NCBI GenBank assembly: GCA_025232375.1
Contig: CP060419.1
Coordinates: 2,727,001-2,791,000 of the forward strand
From: Pseudoxanthomonas sp. NC8
GTDB lineage: Bacteria > Pseudomonadota > Gammaproteobacteria > Xanthomonadales > Xanthomonadaceae
DNA length: 64,000 nt
Direction: 5' to 3'
The position numbers were made by a program, and so were the translations under genes. Position 1 is the stretch's first letter. Each line of letters opens with the position of its first letter. Of the stretch, positions 35,934-49,328 are shown piece by piece. Below the pieces are notes generated by a model. The model was not told the origin of the DNA and searched no databases. It saw only the letters and a program-made list of their open reading frames with translations.

Positions 35934-36316
35934 TCAGTCGAGCACCATGACCGCATCGGCCTCGAACGCCACGCCCTTGGGCAGCGCGGAGACGCCAATG
36001 GTCGAACGCGCCGGGAACGGTGCGCTGAAGTATTCCTGCATCACCGCGTTGACCGCGGCGAACTGCGCCAGATCGGTCAGGTACAGGCCCAGGGGCGCAC
36101 GACCCGGTCCAGCGAGCCGCCAGCCGCTTCGGCCACCGCCTTGAGGTTGTCGAACACCTGCCGCGCCTGCGCGGTGATATCGCCGGCGACCACTTCGCCG
36201 GTGGCCGGGACCAGCGGGATCTGCCCGGAGAAATACACGGTGTTGCCACTGCGCACGGCCTGCGAATACGGGCCGATGGCAGCCGGTGCGCGGTCGGTCT
36301 GGATGATCTGGGACAT
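35934..36316 (-). CDS. ridA: RidA family enamine/imine deaminase (frameshifted)
   Basis: Small (about 127 residues) RidA/YjgF protein that hydrolyses reactive 2-aminoacrylate and related imines formed by PLP enzymes. The N-terminus [20 protein letters not shown], then [19 protein letters not shown] and [20 protein letters not shown], are typical. The conserved Arg should lie in the repaired segment near [19 protein letters not shown], where the catalytic motif PARSTV-like is visible. One break near 36090 at a CCCAGGGG run. It sits between spoT and recG, an order conserved in Xanthomonadaceae; the spacing to spoT is 81 bases. Confidence 0.92.
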
Positions 36317-36397
36317 GCCGGTTCCTGCAGCGAGGGAGATGCCGGGGATTCTAGCGGTTCCACCCGCCCGTTCCCTTCCCTCCCGCCGCGCCGGGCG

Positions 36398-38568
36398 CTA
36401 CTGCCGGCGCACGCCCTGCACGACGCTGAGCCGGCGCAGGCGCCGGATCACCTCGGTAAGGTGGTTGCGGTCACGGACCTGGATGGCGAAGCGCAGCTGC
36501 GCGGCATTCATGTCGCGGTCCAGGTAGTCGACCCGCTCGATGTTGGACTGGCTCTGCGCCACCGCCGCGGCCAGCTGCGCCAGCACGCCGGTGTGGTTCT
36601 CCACGTCGACGATCAGCGAGGTGTCGTAGTCGCCGGTCACGTTCGGGTCCCAGTCGATCGGCACCCAGCGCTCGGGCGACTTGCGGAACTCGGCCAGGTT
36701 CGGGCAGTCCATCCGATGCACCACCACGCCCTTGCCGGCAGTGTGGTAACCCATGATCTCGTCGCCCGGGATCGGCTGGCAGCAATTGGCGAAGCTGACC
36801 ACCCCGCCTTCGGTACCGTTGATCAGAATCTTTTCCTGCAAGTGCTTGGAATGACCGCCACCGCGCAGCTCGGCATACGCCATCAGCGCCTGCGCGGCCT
36901 GGCTGGGCATCCAGTTGCCCAGCGCGACCTCGGTAGGAACACCTCCAGCCGCGGGAAACGGTGCTCGACCAGGAACGACTCCAGCCGCTTGGCCGGCAGC
37001 TTCTCCAGCGAACTGCCCATCGCCTCCAGCGCGCGGTCGAGCATGCGGTGGCCCAGCTGCACCGCGTCCTCGTGCTCGAGCTGCTTGAGCTGGTGCCGGA
37101 TCGCCGTGCGCGCCTTGCTGGTGACCACGAATTCCAGCCACTGCGGCTTGGGCGCGGCGGACTTGGCGGCGATGATCTCCACGGTCTGGCCGCTGGCCAG
37201 CTTGGTCCGCAGCGGCACCAGCTTCTTGTCCACGCGCGCGGCCACGGCCCGGTTGCCGACGTCGGTGTGCACCGCATAGGCGAAGTCCAGCGCCGTCGAA
37301 TTGCGCGGCAGGGCTAGGATCCGCCCCTTCGGCGTGAACAGGTAGACCTCGTCGGGGAACAGGTCGACCTTGACGTTCTCGAGGAACTCCAACGACGAAC
37401 CGGCTGCGCGCTGCGAATCGATCAGGTCCACGATCCAGGCGTGGGCACGGCTTTGCGCGCTGTTGGGCGTGTCGCCACCGTGCTTGTAGGTCCAGTGCGC
37501 GGCGATGCCGCGCTCGGCGATCAGGTCCATCTCCTCGGTGCGGATCTGCACCTCGATCGGCGAGCCGTACGGCCCGAACAGCACCGTGTGCAGCGACTGG
37601 TAGCCATTGGCCTTGGGAATGGCGATGAAGTCGCGGAAGCGCCCGTCAAGCGGCTTGAACTGCGCATGCACCGAACCGAGCGAGCGGTAGCAGTCCGGCA
37701 CGCCGCGCACGACCACGCGGAAGCCGAACACGTCCATCACCTGGTCGAAGCTTTTCCCCTCGCCCTGCATCTTGTGGTAGATGCTCCACGGGGTCTTGAT
37801 CCGGCTGATAAGGCGGTGCTCGAGGCCTTCGCGGGTAAGGCCCTGCGACAGCTTCACCTCGACCTGGGCCATCGATTCGCGGCGCACCACCGGCTGGCTG
37901 CGGATGTGCTTTTCGATGATCGCGTGGCGCCACGGGTGCAGCGCGCGGAAACCCAGGTTCTGCAGCTCCGACTTCACCAGGCTCATGCCCAGCCGCTGGG
38001 CGATGGGCGCGTAGATCTCCAGCGTCTCGCGGGCGATGCGGATGCGCGCCTCGGTACCCTGCGCGCCGAGCGTGCGCATGTTGTGCAGGCGGTCGGCCAG
38101 CTTGATCATGATCACGCGCAGGTCGCGCGACATGGCCAGCAGCATCTTGCGGAAGCTCTCTGCCGCCGCTTCCTTGCGGTCGCGGAACTTGAGCTTGTCC
38201 AGCTTGGTGACGCCTTCGACCAGGTCGGCCACGTCCACGCCGAACTGGCCGGCGATGTCCTCGCGCCGCAGCGGCGTGTCCTCGATCGTGTCGTGCAGGA
38301 TCGCCGCGATCAGCGTCTCCACGTCCAGGCCCAGCTCGGCCAGCACCCCGGCCACGGCCACCGGATGGGTGATGTAGGGTTCGCCCGACTTGCGGGTCTG
38401 CCCGGCGTGCGCGGTCGCGCCGACGCGTTAGGCCTCGCGCAGCAGCGGCAGCTGCTCGCGCGGCAGGTAGGAGGCGACGCGCTCCAGCTCGAGGACGTAG
38501 TCGGGCACCGGCTCGCCGGCGTGCGGGGGCACGGTCTCGACTGCGTCGGCGGATTGGTAAGGATTCAT
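36398..38568 (-). CDS. spoT: Bifunctional (p)ppGpp synthetase/hydrolase SpoT (frameshifted, nonsense at 38430)
   Basis: Alarmone enzyme of about 723 residues that both degrades and makes (p)ppGpp. The hydrolase HD motif is intact (AAILHDTIEDTPLRREDIAG; later IMIKLADRLHNMRTLGA). The synthetase domain contains RIKTPWSIYHKMQGEGKSF, DVFGFRVVVRGVPDCY and NGYQSLHTVLFGPYGSPIEV. The TGS domain starts VYLFTPKGRILALPRNSTAL; a C-terminal ACT domain ends the chain (DRNHLTEVIRRLRRL). An in-frame stop near 38430 (GCC TAA) should be Trp: CCTGG read as CCTAA. One frame break near 36938. ATG at 38568. A usual rpoZ neighbour is not seen upstream; relA lies there instead. Confidence 0.93.
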
Positions 38569-38680
38569 CGCGAGAGACTATGCCAGCGCCCGGTCCGCGG
38601 CAAACCGCGCGGCGCATCGATAAAGCGGACAGATCGATTCCATTGCCATTGCCACCGCCACATCCCCGCGTCCGTGCGGC

Positions 38681-40853
38681 TCAACCCAGGCGCTGCGCCC
38701 GTTCCACGCCCGGCAGCGCATCGAGCTTGCCGAGCAGCGTGGACAGCTGGCCGTAGTCGGATACGCGCAGGCGCATGCGCAGCTGCACCAGCCCGTTGGC
38801 GCGGGCCTCGCTGCGGATGTCGGCCACGTGCGCGTCCTCCTGGGCGATCACGGTGGTGACGTCCTTGAGCAGCCACTTGCGGTCCACGCCGCTGACCGCC
38901 ACGTCGACTTCGTAGCCGCCGCCGGCGCGGCCCCACTCCACCGGCAGCACCCGCTGGGGCTGGGCGGCGGTAAGGCGCGCGAACGCGGCGCAGTCGGCGC
39001 GGTGCACGGTCACCCGCGGGCGCGGGTCAGGTAGCCGACGATCGGCTCGCCGGGCACCGGCTGGCAGCAGCGCGCCAGTTGCACCAGCAGGTTGCCCACG
39101 CCCTGGACGGTGAAACCGGCATCGGCCTTTTTGTTCCGGACCTGGCGCGGCACCGGCCGCGCGGCGGCGGCCTGCGCCGGCTGCGGCGCCGCGGCGCGCT
39201 CCAGCTCGTGCAGCGCGCGCCCGACCTGGTGCGGACCGACGTCGCCAAGCGCGACCTGGATGTACAGGTCGTCCACGGTCTCGGCATGGAACTTCTTCGC
39301 CACCGGCAATAAGGTCGGCCTGGTGCAGGCCCAGCCGCTTGAGCTCGCGCTCGAGCATCTCGCGCCCGGCCTGGACATTGCGCGAGCGGTCCAGCTTGTG
39401 GAACCAGGCGCGGACCTTGTCGCGCGAGCGGCCGCTGGTAAGGTAGCCGTTGGCCGGCAGCAGCCAGTCGCGGCGCGGATCGGGCTCCTTGCCGGTCATG
39501 ATCTCGACCCGGTCGCCGCTGCGCAGGCGGTGGCCCAGCGGCACGATCCGGCCGTTGACCTTGGCCCCGCGGTAGCGGTGCCCGACCATGGTGTGCACGT
39601 GGTAGGCGAAGTCCAGCGGCGTGGCGCCTTGCGGCAGGTCGACCACCTCGCCCTTCGGGGTCAGCGCGTAGACCCGTTCCTCGACCAGCTCGGCATCCAG
39701 CGCCGGCGAGGCCGTCGTCGCGTCCGCCCTCGGCGGCCTGCTCGAGCAGTTGCCGCATCCAGGCGATCTTGCGCTCGAACGCGCGGCCGGCGCCCTTGCC
39801 CGCGGCGCTGCCACCGGTCTCCTTGTAGCGCCAGTGCGCGGCCACGCCCAGTTCGGCCTGCTCGTGCATGTCGCGGGTGCGGATCTGCACCTCCGGGTGC
39901 GCCCCTCGGGGCCGACCACGGCGGTATGCAGCGAGCTGTAGCCATTGGCCTTGGGCCCTGGCGATGTAGTCATCGAATTCGCCGGGCACCGGCGCCCACA
40001 GCGCGTGGACCACGCCCAGCGCCGCGTAGCAGGCGGCGACGTCGTCGACCATCAGCCGCACCGCGCGCAGGTCGTAGAGCTTGTCCAGCGGCAGGTGCTT
40101 CTTCTGCATCTTCCGCCAGATGCTGTAGATGTGCTTGGAGCGCCCGCTGATCTCGACGGCCAGTCCCTGCGCGCGCAGCGCCCTGCCCAGCAGCGCCTTC
40201 ACCGCGGCGATGTAGCGCTCGCGTTCGCCGCGGGTCTCGTCCAGCTCGCGCGCCAGGTGGCGGTAGGTGTCCGGCTCCAGGAAGCGGAACGCCAGGTCCT
40301 CGAGCTCCCACTTCAGCTGCCAGATGCCGAGCCGGTTGGCCAGCGGCCCATGGATGTCGCGGGTGAGCTGGGCCAGCGCGCGGCGCTCGGCCTCGGGCAC
40401 GCGGTCGGCGACCCGCAGCCGTGCCAGCTGCCGCGACAGCAGGATCGGCACCACGCGCAGGTCCTGGATGATCGCCAGCAGCAGCCGGCGCAGGCCCTCG
40501 CCGTTGCGCCCCGCCTCGCGGCCGGCATGCAGGGCCCAGACCTGGTCGGCCGCATCCCGGCCTTCGAGCAGGCCGGCCACCGCCGGGAACTCCGCCACAA
40601 CAGCTTTGGCGGCGACCGCACGCAGTCCGGGCAGGTCGAACAGCAGCGCGGCGACCAGCGCCGATTCGTCGGCGCCCAGGCCGCCCAGCGTGCGCAGCGT
40701 GTCGGTGATGAGCGGCCACGAAAGGCGCTGCTCGTGGCTCGTGCCTTCCGCATCCCACGCCAGCAGCAGGTTCGCGCGCAACGTGGCCGGCACCAGGTCC
40801 GCGCCCGGACCCTGCAGCAGGGCATGCAGACCGTCGATGGCAGAGCGGGACAA
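38681..40853 (-). CDS. relA: GTP pyrophosphokinase RelA (frameshifted)
   Basis: Ribosome-associated (p)ppGpp synthetase, about 723 residues. The N-terminal region resembles the HD domain but lacks the catalytic HD (ALLFDLPGLRAV at the HD position), as in other RelA proteins, so no hydrolase activity is expected. The synthetase part reads SGRSKHIYSIWRKMQKKHLP, LYDLRAVRLMVDDVAACY, NGYSSLHTAVVGPEG and HEQAELGVAAHWRYKE. The TGS domain is VYALTPKGEVVDLPQGATPL. The C-terminal ACT domain reads VAVSGVDRKWLLKDVTTVIA. Breaks at about 39955, 39905, 39715, 39308 and 39030. TTG at 40853 is the likely start. It lies 112 bases upstream of spoT, same strand. Confidence 0.9.
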
Positions 40854-40914
40854 GGCCGTTCCGGCGTGTGGGGATGCCGACTACACTAGCGGCCAACCTA
40901 CCGGAGGAACAAGC

Positions 40915-41544
40915 ATGGAGCGTCATCCGTTGCGGAAATGGTCCGTCCTGCTGCTGGCGATCGCACTGGCCGCCTTCGCCTCCGTTGCCGGCGCGCAATC
41001 CTCCGATGGCGCGGCGCTGCACCAGCAGATGACGCCGGAGGAATTCAAGGCCGCCGGCCTGCACAAACTCAGCGCCGACGAGCTGGCGACGCTGCAGCAG
41101 TGGATCCGGCGCCAGCAGGCGCCTGTCGCCGCTGCCGCGACGGCTGCGCCCGCGGCGGCTGCACAGGTGGCGACCACACCGCAGGCGGCCGGCACCGCCG
41201 TTGCCGCGGGCGCGACCGCGCTGAGCGCCGCCGAAGTCGAGCGCATCCGCGAGGAAGGACGCGAGCAGGGCCGCAAGGAAGTGAAGCAGGAGAGCCGCGG
41301 CTTCTTCGACTTCGGCTCGGACGAACCGATCAGGAGCACGCTGGTCGGCGAGTTCCGCGGCTACAACAAGGGCAACAAGTACACGCTGGCCAACGGTAAG
41401 GTCTGGGAACAGATCGAGCCCGCGCGGCTGGACGGGGTGAAGAAGACCGACCCCGCGGTGACGATCAAGTAAGGCATCCTCAACGTGTGGTTCCTGCGCA
41501 TCGACGGCTACAACACGCCGGCGAAGGTGCGTCGGATCAAGTAA
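40915..41544 (+). CDS. Secreted protein of unknown function (nonsense at 41470 probably a sequencing error)
   Basis: About 209 residues, family not recognised. The ATG at 40915 follows GGAGG. Signal peptide at residues 1-27 (WSVLLLAIALAAFASVAGAQ). Next comes a helical stretch (EEFKAAGLHKLSADELATLQ), an Ala/Thr/Pro-rich linker (about 70-105), a charged coiled-coil-like helix (EVERIREEGREQGRKEVKQE), and a C-terminal beta-rich domain (RSTLVGEFRGYNKGNKYTLA, then GKVWEQIEPARL). The frame has TAA at 41470-41472; if the codon is CCA in a CCAGG context the frame continues with GILNVWFLRIDGYNTPAKVR to a second TAA at 41542-41544. Envelope location is inferred. Confidence 0.75.
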
Positions 41545-41553
41545 GCGCGGCCC

Positions 41554-41578
41554 TGGCGCCGGCATCGCGCCGGCGCCA
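41554..41578. terminator. Inverted repeat between convergent genes (41544 and hrpA)
   Basis: A perfect 10-base stem (TGGCGCCGGC, 41554-41563, with its complement at 41569-41578) and a five-base loop fill the 37-base gap between two converging stops. Likely a bidirectional terminator; no T-run is present. Confidence 0.55.
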
Positions 41579-41581
41579 CCG

Positions 41582-44500
41582 TCACCGCAGCGACGCCAGG
41601 CGCTGGGCGAGCTTCTTCGGCGACACCCGCCGCGCGAGCCCAGTTCCTGCGCGAACAGCGACACCCGCAGTTCTTCCAGGTCCCAGCGCAGCGCCTGCCA
41701 GCCGGGCTCCCCGCCCTCGCCGCGCGACTGTGCGGCGGCCAGCGCGTCGGCGAACGGCTTCAGTTCCAGCATCCGCGCCTGGTCGCGCGCCGGATCGCGC
41801 AACGCGCGTTCGGCGCGCAGCAGCATTCCCTTGAGCCAGCGCGGGAACTGGGCCAATGCCTCGGCCGGCGTGCCGCGCAGGAATCCCGGATGGACCAAGG
41901 CCGTCGAGCTGCGCGCGCAGGTCATCGAGGTTGCCGCTGGCCCAGCCCATCAGCGGCGCTTCCAGTTTCGGCTTCAGCTCGGCGACTGCGCCCGGGATCT
42001 GCTCGGCCAGCTGCAGGCGCGCCATCGCCTCGGCGAACAGCTGCCGGCCCGCGGCCTCGCTGCGGCGCTGGAACGCACCGGCATCGCGGATCCCGGCCAG
42101 GCCTTCGGCCAATACCGCATTGAGCGCGGCCTCGACCAGGTCGGCCCGCAGCTGTTCCTTTTCCTTCGCCCTGGCGTCCGGCCCGGTGCCGAACTGCTCG
42201 ATCGCCGCATACAGAAGGCCGAGCTTGGGCGACACCGGCAGCTGCTTGCGCGCCTGCCGCGCCTTGTCGGCCAAGGCGATGCGCAGCAACCGGTCGACGC
42301 CACGCGGATGCGCGGCCTCGGCCCAGGTGCGATCGGCGAACACACGCAGCACCGCGTGGTCGCCCGCGTCGACCAGCGCCGGCCAGCCGGGGACGCCCGC
42401 CTCGCCAGCGACCTGCAGCGGAATCGGCGTATCGGGAAACCCGCGCAACTCGCTCGCCGCGGCCGCCAGCGCACGGCCGGCGCGTGCGGCAAAGGCGCGG
42501 CCGGCGCGTTCGCCGAACTGCGCCCGCAGCGCGTCGAGGTCGCGTGATTCGGCCAGCACCCGTCCACCGCTGGACGGGTCCTCGCGCAGGCGCAGGTTCA
42601 TCCGCAGGTGCGGCTCCAGCGCGGGCTCGTCGAAATCCAGCGCCGCCACCTGCACGCCGGTGGCACGCGACAGGAAGCGCGCCAGCTCGCCGGTGACAGC
42701 GTCCGCCGATGGCTTCGGGAACGCCTCGAAGAACGCGCGGCCGAAATCCGGGGCCGGCACGTAGTTGCGCCGCATCGCCTTGGGCAGGCTGCGGATCAGG
42801 CCGGCCGCCTTGTCGGCGACGAAACCCGGCGCCAGCCAGGAAAGCCGCGCCGGATCGAGCGCATTGAGCAGCGGCAGCGGCACTTCCAGGGTCACGCCGT
42901 CGTCGGCCGCGCCGGGCTCGAAGCGGTAGTGCAGCGGCAGCCGCGCATCGCCCAGCGGCAGGTATTTCGGATACAGGTCCTCCTGCCCGCCTTCGCCCGG
43001 CAGCAGGTCCGCCGCGGTCCAGCGCAGGCCGCGCTTCTGCACCTCGCCCAGCCGGCCATACCACGCATCCAGGCCGGCAGCCGAATGGATCTCGCCCGGC
43101 ACCCGGTCCAGGTACCAGCGCGCCTGCCAGTGCTCGTCGGCGACCAGGCCGGCGCGGCGCAGCTTGGCTTCCTCCTCGCGCGCCTGCTCCAGCGTCTTCA
43201 GGTTGGCGGCGAGGAACGAGGCCTTCGTGTCGATCTCACCGGTGACCAGTGCCTGGGTGCACGAACAGGTCGTGTGCGCCGGCCGGATCGATCCGTCCGT
43301 AGTGCACCGGCTTCTTCGGCGCGAGCACTAAGGCCGAACAGGCTGACCTGCTCGGAGGCCAGCACATTGCCCTGCGCGCGCGACCAGCGCGGATCGAAGT
43401 GCTTGCGCGCCAGCAGCGGCGGCAGTTCGGCAATCGCCCAGTCCGGCTCGATCGCCGCGGCAGTCAGGCCCCAGACCTTCTGCGTATCCAGCAGGGTGGC
43501 AACGAGCACCCACGGCGGCGGCTTCTTCGCCAGCGGCGAAGCCGGGAACAGCTGGAACCGGCGCTGCCGCGGCGCCTGGTAGTCGCCCTTCTCGGTGCGA
43601 TGGCCGACCTGCGTGGGCAGCCCGGCAAGCAGTGCGCGGTGCAGCGACTGGTAGGCGGCGGCGCGTTCGCGGGCGCCGAAGCGCGAAGCAGCGTCGGGGG
43701 TCGCGGCTTTTTTCCTGGCGCCGGCCGCCTTCGCGACCGGTACCGGCGCACTCTCCGCGGCTTTTCCCTCACGCGCCAGGCGCGCGGCGCGGTGCAACTC
43801 GCCGCGCGTCGGCCGGTCGGCCGCGGCGCGCTCGTCACCCGCCGGCGTGCCGGCCAGCAGTGGCAGCACCGCGTGCTCGACCGTTTCCTCGCGCCAACCC
43901 AGCTCCTCGCACAGCAGCTTCAGCTGGCGGTGCAGCTCGCGCCACTCGCGCATACGCAGGAAGCCGAGGAAGCGCTTGCCGCACCAGTCGCGCAGCTTCG
44001 ACTGGGTGAGGTCCTCGTGGGCGGTGTCGTAGGCCTGCCACAGGCGCAGGATGCCGACGAATTCGGAACGTGCGTCGGCGAACTGCGCATGCGCGTTGTC
44101 CGCGGCTTCGCGCGCTTCCGGCGGACGCTCGCGCGGATCCTGCACGCCGAGGAAGGCGGCGATCGGCAGCATCGCACGCAGCACGCCATGCGCCTGTGCG
44201 GCGACCAGCATCCGCGCCAGCTTCACGTCCACCGGCAACCGGGCCATCTGCCGGCCGATCGCGGTCAGCCGCCGCTGGCCGTCGCCAGCCTCTCCATCGC
44301 TTGTCTCGATCGCGCCCAGCTCCACCAGCTGCTGCCAGCCGTCGGCGATGGCGCGCTCGTCCGGCGGCTCGAGGAACGGGAAATCCTCGATCCGTCCGAG
44401 CCCCAGGTGCAGCATGCGCAGGATCACGCCAGCCAAGGCTGGAACGGCGGATCTCCGGATCGGTGAACTCCGGTCGCACCGGGAAGTCGGCTTCGGTGTA

Positions 44501-45805
44501 CAGGCGATAGCAGATGCCCTCGGCGATGCGGCCGCAGCGGCCCTTGCGCTGGTTGGCGCTGGCCTGGCTGACCGGCTCCACGTGCAGGCGGTCGATCTTC
44601 GAACGCGGGCTGTAGCGCTTGATCCGCGCGTCGCCCGGGTCGACCACATAGCGTATCCGCGGCACCGTCAGTGACGTTTCCGCCACGTTGGTCGCCAGCA
44701 CGATGCGCCGCTGCGGGCCGGGATTGAACACCCGGTCCTTGGTCGCGCACCGACAGCCGCGCGTACAGCGGAAGCACTTCGGTGGAGCGGTACTGGCGCC
44801 TTTCCAGCGCGCGATGCAGGTCGCGGATTTCGCGCTCGCCGGGCAGGAACACCAGCACGTCGCCGCGCGGATCGGCGGCGGTGATCTCGTCGACGGCCCG
44901 GGTGATCGCCGCCAGCGGATCGAGCTCGCGGCCCGCCTCGGCTTCGCGGCGTCCACGACCGGGCCCCGTGCCTCTTCCCGCCTCGGGCACGGCTGCCGCT
45001 TCGTCGCCGTCGCCGCCCGGCGGCCGGTAGCGCACTTCCACCGGATAGGTGCGCCCGGCCACTTCCACCACCGGCGCATCGTCGAAATGCTTCGAGAAGC
45101 GCGCGGTGTCGATCGTGGCCGAGGTGACGATGATCTTGAGGTCGGTGCGTTTGCGCAGCAGCTGCTTGAGGTAGCCGAGCAGGAAGTCGATGTTGAGGCT
45201 GCGCTCGTGCGCCTCGTCGATGATGATCGTGTCGTAGGACGACAGCCAGCGATCGGAGGCGATCTCGGCCAGCAGGATGCCGTCGGTCATGAACTTGATG
45301 CGGGTGTCGGCGCCGACGTTGTCGGTGAAACGCACCTGGTAGCCGACCTGGCCGCCCAGCGCCGTCTTCAGCTCCTCGGCCACGCGCGCGGCCACCGCAC
45401 GGGCGGCGATGCGGCGCGGCTGGGTGCAGCCGATCGTGCCGGCCACGCCGCGACCGGCGGTAAGGCACAGCTTCGGCAGCTGGGTGGTCTTGCCCGAGCC
45501 GGTCTCGCCGGCCACGACCACCACCGGGTGCGCGCGGATCAGCTCTACGATGTGTTCGGCTTCGGTGGCGATCGGCAGCGCCTGGTCGATCGCCACGACG
45601 GGAATGCCGGCAGCGCGCGCCTGGCGTGCCGCCACCGACGCGGCCAGCAACTGCTCGAAGCGCGCGCGCAGCCCGGTGTCCGCCGGTTTGCCGCGCCAGC
45701 GTGACCACAATCCGTGCAGGCGACCGCGGTCGCGGCTCAGCGCCTGCTCGATTCCGTCGCGGCCGGCTTGCAGCTGCGTGCGCAGTTCTGGGGGATCGAT
45801 TCCAT
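41582..45805 (-). CDS. hrpA: ATP-dependent RNA helicase HrpA (frameshifted)
   Basis: Large DEAH-box RNA helicase, about 1400 residues. Helicase motifs: [16 protein letters not shown] (I), [17 protein letters not shown] (Ia), [20 protein letters not shown] (II), [11 protein letters not shown] (III), [18 protein letters not shown]-like (V) and [18 protein letters not shown] (VI). Then come the helicase-associated domain and the long HrpA-specific C-terminal part (DUF3418), ending AQRLASLR. Breaks near 45795, 44745, 44440, 43330, 43255, 41905 and 41640. The start is inferred as ATG 45805 ([15 protein letters not shown]) with one C missing from a C-run. In bacteria HrpA rescues stalled ribosomes and processes mRNAs. 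Confidence 0.9.
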
Positions 45806-45903
45806 CAGTGGGGCCGTGTGAAACTTTGCATAACGCGCCGGGGTTTAACGTCTATTGTGACAGCCCCATGCATGACCTGTGGACCCATCCGAAGGAGCGA
45901 ACC

Positions 45904-46461
45904 ATGGCCAAGAGCAAGCCTGCCAAGAGCAAGAGCCCCGCGCCGGGCAAGAAAACCACCGGGCTGAACCCGGTCGCCTCGACCTCGCGGATCGACATCG
46001 GCATCGCCGGCAGCGACCGCAAGGAAATCGCCGAGGGCCTGTCGCGCTATCTCTCCGACGCCTTCACCCTGTACCTGAAGACCCACAACTTCCACTGGAA
46101 CGTGACCGGGCCGATGTTCAACTCGCTCCACAACATGTTCGAGGCCCAGTACACCGAACAGTGGAACGCGCTGGACGAAGTGGCCGAGCGCACCCGCGCG
46201 CTGGGCTTCAACACCCCCGGCTCCTATGCCGAGTTCATCCGCCTGACCTCGATCCGCGAGGAACAGGGCGCCGATGGCGTGCCGGACTGGAAGGGCATGG
46301 TCCAGCAGCTGGTGTCGGGCAACGAAGCGGTGTGCCGCACCGCGCGTGCGGTGCTGAAGACCGCCGACGAGGCCGGCGACGATCCGACCGTGGACCTGCT
46401 GACCCAGCGCCTGCAGACCCACGAGAAGTACGCCTGGATGCTGCGCTCGCTGCTGGAGTGA
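45904..46461 (+). CDS. Dps/ferritin-like DNA-binding protein
   Basis: Intact 185-residue mini-ferritin that forms dodecamers, oxidises and stores iron with hydrogen peroxide and protects DNA. Strong GAAGGAGCG site before the ATG at 45904. A Lys/Pro-rich N-terminal tail (AKSKPAKSKSPAPGKKTTG) probably binds DNA. The ferroxidase motif is LKTHNFHWNVTGPMFNSLHN followed by MFEAQYTEQWNALDEVAERT, giving the His, His, Asp and Glu ligands. The chain ends THEKYAWMLRSLLE. Transcribed away from hrpA and towards clpB. No OxyR site was confidently identified in the 98-base upstream gap. Confidence 0.94.
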   Translation: MAKSKPAKSKSPAPGKKTTGLNPVASTSRIDIGIAGSDRKEIAEGLSRYLSDAFTLYLKTHNFHWNVTGPMFNSLHNMFEAQYTEQWNALDEVAERTRALGFNTPGSYAEFIRLTSIREEQGADGVPDWKGMVQQLVSGNEAVCRTARAVLKTADEAGDDPTVDLLTQRLQTHEKYAWMLRSLLE

Positions 46462-46507
46462 CCCCTCGTATCGGGCCGGGCACCCGCCCGCCCGGTACGC
46501 ACACCCG

Positions 46508-46540
46508 ACGGCCGCCCTTCCGGGGCGGCCGTTCTGTTTC
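46508..46540 (+). terminator. Rho-independent terminator after dps
   Basis: A 10-base perfect stem (ACGGCCGCCC, 46508-46517, and its complement at 46523-46532) with a five-base loop, followed by TCTGTTTCC. It lies 46 bases past the dps stop and 12 bases before the clpB stop on the other strand. Confidence 0.75.
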
Positions 46541-46551
46541 CACCTCCGGCC

Positions 46552-49142
<2,591 letters not shown>

Positions 49143-49191
49143 CGGGAAGTCCTCGTGGAAACCCTGGCCGGCGGCGCCGGCAATGCTAACC

Positions 49192-49219
49192 AGATGAGGT
49201 TGCGGGTGAATGTTTCAAG
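49192..49219 (-). promoter_or_regulatory. Sigma-32 (RpoH) heat-shock promoter of clpB
   Basis: On the minus strand CTTGAAA (49213-49219) matches the RpoH -35, and CCTCATCT (49192-49199) matches seven of eight positions of the CCCCATnT -10, with a 13-base spacer. Transcription should start around 49185, giving a leader of about 43 bases to the clpB ATG. This fits the known heat-shock control of clpB. Confidence 0.8.
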
Positions 49220-49328
49220 AGGGCGTGAGATCGCCCGCAAGCGGCGAGTGGATGGGCTGCCAGCGGGGAACCGGCAGGAACGCCGCGCCAGGGCGGCCTT
49301 CGGGCGCCGGTGACGGGATAATGCCGTC

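Noticed and set aside
45409-45730. Long open frames on the strand opposite hrpA, clpB, relA and others.
   Set aside because: High GC content produces long antisense frames; they lack known motifs, ribosome sites and plausible amino-acid composition.
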